In this document: positions 43,301 to 55,300 of the stretch, piece after piece | Layout: each line of letters opens with the position of its first letter | How positions within the stretch are numbered: position 1 is the stretch's first letter | NCBI GenBank assembly: GCA_037349105.1 | Contig: JAYJMM010000114.1 | Coordinates: 1,798,001-1,862,000 of the forward strand | DNA from: Limnomonas spitsbergensis | Lineage: Eukaryota > Chlorophyta > Chlorophyceae > Chlamydomonadales | Direction of reading: 5' to 3' | DNA: 64,000 nucleotides | Notes under the pieces: model-generated | What the model was told of the DNA's origin: nothing | The model's database searches: none | What the model saw: only the letters and a program-made list of their open reading frames with translations | Translations under genes and position numbers: made by a program

Positions 43301-46300
43301 CTCCCACTCAGCCCTCAGCCCCACCTTGCCCGTGAAGGTCTGCAGCACCACCTCCTGCGTGTTGATCGTGGTGATGAAGCCGCCATCGACGGCGTTGATG
43401 GACTCTGACAGCTTGGTGGAAAAGACCTGAATGGGCGGGGGGGAAGGGGGGGCAAAAACGACCATGATTTCAACACACACCAGCAAGATCTGGTGCCCTT
43501 CTGGTGCAAGCTGGAGGGTGGTTACCATGCTGGGGCCTTGAATTTACAGTGACTGGAACTCAGCAAAACTTAATCGGCACAAAACTGATTCAGAGCTGTC
43601 TTGGTGGAGAGAAACCTTGGGACAAGGGCGAGACAAACATGGCCATTCCCTATTTTCCCGTTCATTCTCCTGGTATGAAGACGAACCTCCTGTCGTGTGA
43701 GTGCAGGAGGCAGGAGGAGCAGGAGGAGCAAAGCCATGCGGGGTTGGGTTGGGCTGGGCTGTCAAAGGGGCATCAACAGAGTTGGGTTGAGGAGGAGCTG
43801 CAGAGCAACACCACAGAAGCATGCACAATGTCACAGTGGAAGAAGCTGCCGGTAAGTGTCGTTAGAAGTCGACCAGTCGGCATACCCCCCCCAAAACAAC
43901 ATGTTGCCCGTATCGTGCAAGCTGGAAGGGGTTTGCCATGCTTGTCACATGTCGGACTCTGGCCCACTGTGACCAAGGGTACCTACACCTTCCACCCTAC
44001 CCTGGCCCGCCTGTCCCTACACCCCTGACCCGGCACGTCCTAACCAACCTTGGTCTTCTACCCTTTGTCCCCACACACCCCGCCCCACACCAGGTGCATG
44101 TGCACTTGTCCCTGCACTCCCTGCACTCGTTCCTTGCCCCCTACTATGAACACAGTCTATAGTATGAATCCCAGCCCCCGTCCATGCAACTGTTGTCCCC
44201 TCCCTCCCTCCCCCCCCCCACACCTCGCTTGCTACAAGTGCCCTTGTCCCTAGACTCTCTGACCCCACACCCTGCCCCCCTACACAAAACACAGTCTTCC
44301 CTCACGGCCCGCACACATGTCCATCTGCCTCCCGTCCTCCCCCCCACACACCTCGCTTGCTAAAAGTGCCCTTGTCCCTAGACTCTCTGCCCCCACACCC
44401 CGCACTCTACTCAAAACACAGTCTTCCCTCACGGCCCGCACACATGTCCATCTGCCTCCCGTCCTCCCCCACACACACCTCGCTTGCTAAAAGTGCCCTT
44501 GTCCCTAGACTCTCTGCCCCCACACCCTGCACTCTACTCAAAACACAGTCTTCCCTCACGGCCTGCACACATGTCCATCAGCCTCCTGTCCTCCCCCCCA
44601 CACACCTCGCTTGCTAAAAGTGCCCTTGTCCCTAGACTCTCTGCCCCCACACCCTGCACTCTACTCAAAACACAGTCTTCCCTCACGGCCCGCACACATG
44701 TCCATCTGCCTCCCGTCCTCCCCCCCACACACCTCGCTTGCTAAAAGTGCCCTTGTCCCTAGACTCTCTGCCCCCACACCCTGCACTCTACTCAAAACAC
44801 AGTCTTCCCTCACGGCCTGCACACATGTCCGTGCACCTCCTGTCCCCCCTCCCCCCTCTTCCCCCCGCTCCGAACCTGTTGCAGCTGCCCTGCCTCATCA
44901 ATGTCGTAAATCTCCAAAAGCCCGTCGTCCCTCGCGACAACGATGTCGTTGCAGCCAGTCTTGGTGAAATCAATGCCTGAGATTTATCATGGAATTCATG
45001 CATGGGATGAATCAATGCCTGGGATTTATCATGGAATTCATGCATGGGATAAATCAATGCCTGGGATTTATCATGGAATTCATGCATGGGATGAAATCAA
45101 TGCCTGGGATTGATCATGGAATTCACGCATGGGATGAAATCAATGCCTGGGATTTATCATGGAATTCATGCATGGGATGAATCAATGCCTGGGATTTATC
45201 ATGGAATTCATGCATGGGATGAAATCAATGCCTGGGATTTATCATGGAATTCATGCATGGGATGAAATCAATGCCTGGGATTTATCATGGAATTCATGCA
45301 TGGGATGAATCAATGCCTGGGATTTATCATGGAATTCATGCATGGGATGAATCAATGCCTGGGATTTATCATGGAATTCATGCATGGGATGAAATCAATG
45401 CCTGGGATTTATCATGGAATTCATGCATGGGATGAATCAATGCCTGGGATTTATCATGGAATTCATGCATGGGATGAAATCAATGCCTGGGATTTATCAT
45501 GGAATTCATGCATGGGATGAAATCAATGCCTGGGATTTATCATGGAATTCACGCATGGGATGAATCAATGCCTGGGATTTATCATGGAATTCATGCATGG
45601 GATGAAATCAATGCCTGGGATTTATCATGGAATTCATGCATGGGATGAAATCAATGCCTGGGATTTATTATGGAATTCATGCATGGGATGAAATCAATGC
45701 CTGGGATTTATCATGGAATTCACGCATGGGATGAATCAATGCCTGGGATTTATCATGGAATTCATGCATGGGGTGAAATCAATGCCTGGGATTTATCATG
45801 GAATTCATGCATGGGATGAATCAATGCCTGGGATTTATCATGGAATTCATGCATGGGATGAAATCAATGCCTGGGATTTATCATGGAATTCATGCATGGG
45901 ATGAAATCAATGCCTGGGATTTATCATGGAATTCATGCATGGGATGAAATCAATGCCTGGGATTTATCATGGAATTCATGCATGGGGTGAAATCAATGCC
46001 TGGGATTTATCATGGAATTCATGCATGGGATGAAATCAATGCCTGGGATTTATCATGGAATTCATGCATGGGATGAAATCAATGCCTGGGATTTATCATG
46101 GAATTCATGCATGGGATGAAATCAATGCCTGGGATTTATCATGGGATTCATGCATGGGATGAAATCAATGCCTGGGATTTATCATGGAATTCATGCATGG
46201 GATGAAATCAATGCCTGGGATTTATCATGGAATTCATGCATGGGATGAAATCAATGCCTGGGATTTATCATGGAATTCATGCATGGGATGAAATCAATGC

Positions 46301-49300
46301 CTGGGATTTATCATGGAATTCACGCATGGGATGAATCAATGCCTGGGATTTATCATGGAATTCATGCATGGGATGAAATCAATGCCTGGGATTTATCATG
46401 GAATTCATGCATGGGATGAAATCAATGCCTGGGATTTATCATGGAATTCATGCATGGGATGAAATCAATGCCTGGGATTTATCATGGAATTCATGCATGG
46501 GATGAAATCAATGCCTGGGATTTATCATGGAATTCATGCATGGGATGAAATCAATGCCTGGGATTTATCATGGGATTCATGCATGGGATGAATCAATGCC
46601 TGGGATTTATCATGGAATTCATGCATGGGATGAAATCAATGCCTGGGATTTATCATGGAATTCATGCATGGGATGAAATCAATGCCTGGGATTTATCATG
46701 GAATTCATGCATGGGATGAATCAATGCCTGGGATTTATCATGGAATTCATGCATGGGATGAAATCAATGCCTGGGATTTATCATGGAATTCATGCATGGG
46801 ATGAATCAATGCCTGGGATTTATCATGGAATTCATGCATGGGATGAATCAATGCCTGGGATGTATCATGGAATTCATGCATGGGATGAAATCAATGCCTG
46901 GGATTTATCATGGAATTCACGCATGGGATGAATCAATGCCTGGGATTTATCATGGAATTCATGCATGGGATGAAATCAATGCCTGGGATTTATCATGGAA
47001 TTCATGCATGGGATGAAATCAATGCCTGGGATTTATCATGGAATTCATGCATGGGATGAATCAATGCCTGGGATTTATCATGGAATTCATGCATGGGATG
47101 AAATCAATGCCTGGGATTTATCATGGAATTCATGCATGGGATGAAATCAATGCCTGGGATTTATCATGGAATTCATGCATGGGATGAAATCAATGCCTGG
47201 GATTTATCATGGAATTCATGCATGGGATGAAATCAATGCCTGGGATTTATCATGGAATTCATGCATGGGATAAATCAATGCCTGGGATATCATGGAATTC
47301 ACGCATGCCATGAAAGCAAAGCCTGGGATTAATGCCTACAATCAAATTAATGCCTGGGATGGAGGGTCCCAGGGGGTATGGCTTACGTGACAAGGGTGAT
47401 GGTAATGAACCATCCCCCCCTAACCACTGGACCTCACCAATTGTTGAGGGTGAGAACCTAGGTCGGGCGGTCCTTGTGTAAGCAATGCCTCGGGGAGGGA
47501 GGGGTCCAAAGGACATATTACCTTCTACCGTACTCGATTGTGTGACGAGGGTGATGACAAGCAACCATCACCTTAAACCACTTGACCCCACCAATGGAAT
47601 GGCGAGGTTGAGTACTTAGGCATGGCCGTCCTTGCGCGGTAAGCAATGCCTCGGGGAGGGAGGGGTCTAGGGGGCATGTTGCTTTCTAGCGTACTCGATT
47701 GTGTGACGGAAGGTGACGGCAAGGTGAGTGTGTGGGCAGCCTTTAAGGAGGAATCATGGCTACGGCAAGGTGTGTGTGTGTGTGTGGCTGTGTTGTCGTT
47801 TTCTTGAGGCTTCTGAGGCGGAGCGCCCTGGTGGTGAAGCCAAGACGGTGGGCAATTTGCAGGTCCTGGTGCGCGCCGCCGTACTGGTGTTTGGTGGTTG
47901 GGTTTAGTGGAGGTGGTTGAGGTGGTTAGGTGGTTGAGTTGGGTTAAGGGTTTAGGGTTAAGTGGAGGTGGGTGAGATCTGATGTGGCTGGAATTTAAAG
48001 CATGTCTTGATGGTGAGAAAAAACGGCCGTGCTGCTTCAAGACGCTTGCAGATGATTGCTTGTGATTGAGAGGACGTGAACCACTCACAGCCACGCGCAA
48101 TTTAGGTGCATTTTTGCCATGAAATGTTTGTGGCACAAAAGGATGATTAAAGTATGGACCCTCAAAGGACGCAGAGCAGCAGCGGTGCAGGTGGGGGGGT
48201 GAGGAGGTGAGGGGGGGCGGCAGGGTGATGGCGAGGTGTGGGGGCGGGACGCGGGACACGGACTGAGGAGCACGGTGCGATTCAGCCAAAGCATCAAAAA
48301 GCGACCATTGCCAAAAATTACGATCCCATTGGTAGGAGAGAGAGCACGATGAAGGGGCACAAGATGCAGGCAGCTATAATGGCCCTCAACGAGGGGGGAA
48401 AGGCGCCAAGGACAACATTTCGGGCTCTGCTCTGAATTGGCCTGAGAATTCCCAAGCTGATATGGTAACGGCGCAGATGTGGCTAAGGCCCCAAGCTGCG
48501 CTATTTACTTAACCTCCACGCCTAAGTAGGGTTTAGGGTTTAGGGAACCCTTTACCCTTGTAGGGCGTAGCTTTTTCCTTTCCTTGCCAAGGTGATCAAT
48601 AGCTACGGGGGTTCAGGTATTGCGCACCCGTGTATATGGCTGTGATGGCGCCCAGCTTCTTGGTGTTGGGTAGTAGAAAGCCCTGGCGCGTAGCATCCTG
48701 GTCACACAGCAGTTGTACCAGCAGGCCTGCATGGCAAGGGTTCAGGGTTCATATTGTGAAGGTTTCAGTTCAGTTGGAATGTGGACATAGTCATGCAGGA
48801 TCAAAGGGTAGTTTTTATGTAGGTTACTAAATTCAGTTGGAGTGAACATGGTCATCGTCACACAGCAGTTACACCAGCAGACATGCATAGCAACACAGGT
48901 TTCGGGGTTCGGGACGACTCCTCATCCACACATGCCTCCAAACCTCACCTGCCGGCCTATCACTGCCGCCACCACTCAGGCACTCACCCCACCACTTAGG
49001 CACTCACCCCACCACTTAGGCACTCACCTCACCACTTAGGCACTCACCCCACCTCTCAAGCACTCATCCCACCACTCAGGCACTCACCCCACCACTCACC
49101 CCACCACTGCCTCCTCCTGAGATTCACGCATGTCTCCATCCGTCACCTGCTTCCTTCCCACTACTGCCTCCGTCCCTCACCTGCTTCCTTCCCACTACTG
49201 CCTCCATCCCTCACCTGCTTCCTTCCCACTACTGCCTCCGTCCCTCACCTGCTTCTTTCCCACTACTGCCTCCGTCCCTCACCTGCTTCCTTCCCACTAC

Positions 49301-52300
49301 TGCCTCCATCCCTCACCTGCTTCCTTCCCACTACTGCCTCCATCCCTCACCTGCTTCCTTCCAACTACTGCCTCCGTCCCTCACCTGCTTCTTTCCCACT
49401 ACTGCCTCCATCCCTCACCTGCTTCCTTCCCACTACTGCCTCCATCCCTCACCTGCTTCTTTCCCACTACTGCCTCCATCCCTCACCTGCTTCTTTCCCA
49501 CTACTGCCTCCATCCCTCACCTGCTTCCTTCCCACTACTGCCTCCGTCCCTCACCTGCCTCCTTCCCACTACTGCCTCCATCCCTCACCTGCTTCCTTCC
49601 CACTACTGCCTCCATCCCTCACCTGCTTCTTTCCCACTACTGCCTCCATCCCTCACCTGCTTCCTTCCCACTACTGCCTCCATCCGTCACCTGCTTCCTT
49701 CCCACTACTGCCTCCATCCGTCACCTGCTTCCTTCCCACTACTGCCTCCATCCATCACCTGCTTCTTTCCCACTACTGCCTCCATCCGTCACCTGCTTCC
49801 TTCCCACTACTGCCTCCGTCCCTCACCTGCTTCCTTCCCACTACTGCCTCCGTCCCTTACCTGCCTCCTTCCCACTACTGCCTCAATCCCTCACCTGCTT
49901 CCTTCCCACTACTGCCTCCATCCCTCACCTGCTTCCTTCCCACTACTGCCTCCGTCCCTCACCTGCTTCCTTCCCACTACTGCCTCAATCCCTCACCTGC
50001 TTCCTTCCCACTACTGCCTCCATCCCTCACCTGCTTCCTTCCCACTACTGCCTCCATCCGTCACCTGCTTCCTTACCACTACTGCCTCCATCCCTCACCT
50101 GCTTCCTTCCCACTACTGCCTCCATCCCTCACTGCTTCCTTCCCACTACTGCCTCCGTCCCTCACCTGCTTCTTTCCCACTACTGCCTCCATCCCTCACC
50201 TGCTTCCTTCCCACTACTGCCTCCATCCCTCACCTGCTTCCTTCCCACTACTGCCTCCGTCCCTCACCTGCTTCCTTCCCACTACTGCCTCCATCCCTCA
50301 CCTGCTTCCTTCCCACTACTGCCTCCATCCCTCACCTGCTTCCTTCCCACTACTGCCTCCATCCCTCACCTGCTTCCTTCCCACTACTGCCTCCATCCCT
50401 CACCTGCCTCCTTCCCACTACTGCCTCCGTCCCTCACCTGCCTCCTTCCCACTACTGCCTCCATCTCTCACCTGCTTCCTTCCCACTACTGCCTCAATCC
50501 CTCACCTGCTTCCTTCCCACTACTGCCTCCATCCCTCACCTGCTTCCTTCCCACTACTGCCTCCATCCCTCACCTGCTTCCTTCCCACTACTGCCTCCAT
50601 CCGTCACCTGCTTCCTTCCCACTACTGCCTCCGTCCCTCACCTGCCTCCTTCCCACTACTGCCTCCATCCTTCACCTGCTTCCTTCCCACTACTGCCTCC
50701 ATCCGTCACCTGCTTCCTTCCCACTACTGCCTCCATCCCTCACCTGCCTCCTTCCCACTACTGCCTCAATCCCTCACCTGCTTCCTTCCCACAACTGCCT
50801 CAATCCCTCACCTGCTTCCTTCCCACTACTGCCTCCGTCCCTCACCTGCTTCCTTTCCACAACTGCCTCAATCCCTCACCTGCCTCCTTCCCACTACTGC
50901 CTCCATCCCTCACCTGCTTCCTTCCCACAACTGCCTCCATCCCTCACCTGCTTCCTTCCCACTACTGCCTCCATCCCTCACCTGCCTCCTTCCCACTACT
51001 GCCTCCATCCCTCACCTGCCTCCTTCCCACTACTGCCTCCATCCCTCACCTGCCTCCTTCCCTCACCTGCCTCCTTCCCACTACTGCCTCCATCCCTCAC
51101 CTGCTTCCTTCCCACTACTGCCTCCGTCCCTCACCTGCCTCCTCACCTGCCTCCGTCCCACCCCTGCCTCTGTCTGTCACACACCACCTTCACTCACCCC
51201 ACCACTACCTCATTGTGAACTTCCTACATGCATCCACCCTCGCATGCCACTGCCTCCACCACCCACCTACCTCTGCCTCCACCCCTCACCTGTCACTGCC
51301 TCCACCTCTCCTCTGATACTACCTCTACCTAGAACCGCTATCCCTATGCAGCCTGACCACTCACCCATCCCATCCCATTGACCACTCACCCGTCCCACTT
51401 CCTCATCAGCCTCCACCCCTCGCTCACACCTGCTCCCCTCACCCGTGTCTGTGCTGTACAGCAGCTCCTTGGCATCCGGATACCGCCCACGCAGGTCATG
51501 CGACACGGGGCTGAACTGAGACGTGTGAAATAGGGTGGAAAAGGGGAGCATGGCAGTTAGGGCTAGGGTGCGAGGTTAAGAAAAGGGAGAAAAAGGAGAG
51601 CGCGGCGGTTAGGGCTAGGGTGAGAAGTGTGGAAACGGGAGAAGAAGGAGAGCTCTGCGCTTAGGGCTAGGGTGAGAAGTGTGGGAATGTGGATGTTCGT
51701 GTTTAGAAATGGGAGGACAGCGGTGTGACAGCGATTTTGGGCCAGCGTGAGAACAGTGGCAAAGTGTGAACATGTCACGTTCTGCCGCCGTGGCAGCGTA
51801 GGCTGTGTAGGAATGTGTGGACACGTGTGAAGCAAGTGAGTGAGGCCTAGTTTTTGGGTTTAGGGTTAAGGGTTTGCCCTAGGGTTAGCGATTAGGGTGC
51901 CGATAAACCCCGGCAATGGAAAGCAGGGAGACTGGGCGGCGGAGCCTGAGGTAAACCTTCCCGAACTGAACATAACTTTTCATGCATCAGGTATTGCAGC
52001 TGTGGGACTGCTTGCCGTGGTCGCGTGCGGTACGCCCCTCTTGTCCCTGCTTGCCTTCTCTCAGCAAACGACGAGGGCCACAAGCGCACCCGGGCAGTTT
52101 TTAGTGATAACATCACAGGTTGTTAAGGGTAGGACAGCCACCCTCACACTTTGCTAAGTCCAAGCAAAATAATATTTGGGCAGGGCTATGATTTTAAACC
52201 TCAAAACTCAACCTGAGTCCTACACCCTGGGGTTTTGACATGAAACGGTCATTCCGAGAACAGTACATGTCACTCAAACATTGCTCCTGTAGGATTCAGG

Positions 52301-55300
52301 GGAAGGCGAACTGCAGGATTCAGGGGAAGCCAAAATGCAGGATTCAGGGAAGCCAAACTGTAGGATTCAGGGGAAGCCGAACAAGTGCCTGCAAAGAGCT
52401 GGTGTGGGGCCAGGGTCCTCGTGGAGCAAGTAGGAGACAGCAGGGGGACGGCGGTTCAAGGTCAGGATGATAAGTGTGAAAGAGTGTGGACTGTGAAGGT
52501 GAAGCTGAGTGGCCAGAGTCGGTGTGGGAGCAGGGTGGCGGCGGGGAGACGGCGGTTTAGGGCCAGGGAAACAAGTGAGTGTGAACTGTGAAGGTGGAGC
52601 TGAGTGGCCAGAGTCGGTGTGGGAACAGGGTGGCGGCGGGGAGACGGCGGTTTAGGGCCAGGGAAACAAGGGTGAAAGAGTGTGAAATGTGAAGGTGGAG
52701 CTGAGTGGCCAGAGTCGGTGTGGGAGCAGGGTGGCGGCGGGGAGACGGCGGTTTAGGGCCAGGGTAACAAGTGTGAAACAGTGTGAACGTGGAGCTAGGG
52801 TCTGAGGCTAGGGTCCGTGCAGAAATAGGGAGACAACAGGGGGACGGCAGTTTGGGGCAGAGTGACAAGTGTGGCGGAGTGTGCAGGTGGAGATGACGGC
52901 CAGAGTCAGTGTGGAACCAGGAGGACAAAGGTGGACGGCGTTTTACCGGAAGGGTGAGAAGTGAAAAGGCGGAGCTGAACTCGCCAGCAGGTTTGCTAAC
53001 GCGGCCAAGGGGGCAAGTGTGACGAGTGTGAACTTGCCAGCAGTGTTGCCAACACGGCCAGGGGGCAAGTGACAAGTGTGAACTCACATGCAGCGTCAAT
53101 GGCGCGGCCAGGGAGGCAAGTGTGGCAAGTGTAAACTCACCTGCAGGGTCGCTGGCGCGGCCATGGGGGCAAGTGTGGCAAGTGTACAATCATGAGCAGG
53201 GTGGCTGGCGCAGAGAGAAAGGCAAGTGTGGCAAGTGTGAACTCACCTGCAGGGTCGCTGGTGCAGTGAGGGAGGCAAGTATGACAAGTGTGGACTCACG
53301 TGCAGGGTGGCTGGCGCCGCGAGGGTGGGTATATCGAGCAGGACGTCTGAGCCGTTGAGGATGCGGATGTGGCGGTCTTGGCAGGCGAGCGCAGGCAGGT
53401 AGTCATTGGGGCCCAGCAGGGGGAGCACCTGCACACAGCAAGGGGGAGGTGAAAGGGGCGAGGATGCGAGGGTGAGGAGTGGGTGAGTGGAAGGGAGGGA
53501 GATGAGCAAGAGGGAGAGGAATCAGGAGGGGGGCAGGGTTTGGGATTTGGAGCTGGTGAATACAGAGCCTGGTGCTTAGGAGTTTGTACGTCATATATTA
53601 CGTTGCACAACATGTCTATAAAAGATCACGCATTCATTTTTTGCTTTAAAAAACAGCAGCATTTTTTCATCATGCAGGATTGATGGTGCACCATTATTTG
53701 ATATCCCCTCAACGTCCCCTCCCCCTCCCTCTCCCCTGATGTAGGCTCTCAATTAAATGCTAACAAGCTTGTGCAAGCAGAAAAAATGTGTGCCACGATT
53801 TAAAACTCTCGCAGGGATCCTTATTTTAATTGTGGACGATAAGCTGCTGCACTTGAGGTCGCCGAGTGCACTCAAAGCTGCCCCTCTCACACATGTCACA
53901 ATTGACTCAGGGATCACGCTCAGGGTGAAGCACAAACCCTATCAAGGGAGGCGGGATCACGTGTGGAGGGCAAGAAACAGCAGCATGGCTTGTTAGCAGT
54001 AAGCATTGCACAAACGCGTTTCAGGCCATGCTGTGCCCCTTCCTCCCTGAAGGGAAATCACAGCCAGCTTCTACCCTGCTACCGAGGCCCGCAAACAGGC
54101 AGCGAGGACAGCAGGCCCAGCAGGCCCATGCACTGCCCCAACTGATGCGGCTGCTGCGGCGTTGTCATTGCCGCTTCACGCTGCTCAGTCACACCTTACC
54201 CTAAACCCTAAACCCTAAACTAGACATGGCGTGACGGCCATGCTGTCCCACCCCATTTGGGAGGAGCTGTGGGCCACCTGCTGCTCCATGGTAGCACAAT
54301 CGGGCTGAACCTGTGCCGTATCGAGCCGTATCGTGGAACTAAGGTAGTACAATCCGGCTGAACCTGTGCCGTATTGCGCCGTGTTGTGCTACCACTTGCT
54401 GCTCTGCCCCCCGGGGAGCCCCCAAACAGAGCGCATCCAGGCACAAGGTTGCTCTTAGGACTCCCATTGGCATTCGCATTCGGCAGTGCAGGCGAGGGCT
54501 GGACTGGGCGCACCTCTGCGTGGTTGATCCTGTCCGGGCACAGGTAGAAGGCCTTGTCCTTGCCCTCAATGTACTGGTTGTGCACATACTCGGCGGACGA
54601 CCAGATGTTCTTGTCAAACACGTCGACTTTGGTGATGCTCTCCGTCACCTGCAGGGGATGGGGCGGGGGGGCGGGGGCATGTGAGGTGTGAGGGAGCGGG
54701 GGGAGGGGGGGGAGGGCAATGGGGTGCATGGGTTTGGGGCGGGGGGATGTGAGGTGTGGGGGGAACAGTGGGGTAGGGGGGATGTGAGCTGTGGGGGAGT
54801 GGGCGGATGTGGATAAGGGGTGGGAAGATGGGCTGGTGTGGGACTTTGAAATTGTGGGGGGTGGGGGAGGGGAACATAGCAGGGACAGCAGGGGAGTGGG
54901 AGGACGGAGCTTAGGGGTGGGGAAATGGGCTGGCGTGGGGAAATGAATTTGTAAGTGTGTGGGGATGGGAGGGCGGGAGAAGTATGGGGCGGGTGGTGTG
55001 GTGTGGCGGGGAGGGTGGGGGAGCGGAAAGACAGAGGGCCAAGGGGCGGGAGGGTGGGCTGGGGGAAATTGGCTAAGGTGGGACAGAAAATTGGGTGTGG
55101 GTGGAGGACAAGTGTTTGTGGGCTTAGGGAAATTGGCTAGGGTGGGACAATGAATTTATGTGTGGGCGGGGGGATATGTGTGTGGGCTGGGGGACATTGG
55201 CTGGGTGGGACATAAATCTATGCGTGGGGGAAAGGAAGAATTGTGTGTGGGCTGGGGAAATTGGCTGGGGTGGGACAATGAAATTGTGTGGGGGGGGACA

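Noticed and set aside
42413..43408. Long frames on both strands over the 60-bp array
   Set aside because: They reflect repeated copies of the exon 11 end. The 61-bp units break any continuous extension of exon 11.
44989..47016. Repeated plus-strand MEFMHGM frames
   Set aside because: Artefacts of the 42-43-bp intron 9 array.
49130..51316. 728-codon plus-strand open frame
   Set aside because: It is produced by the 34-bp minisatellite, which has no stop in any plus-strand frame. It is antisense to BBS7 intron 8 and has no domain.
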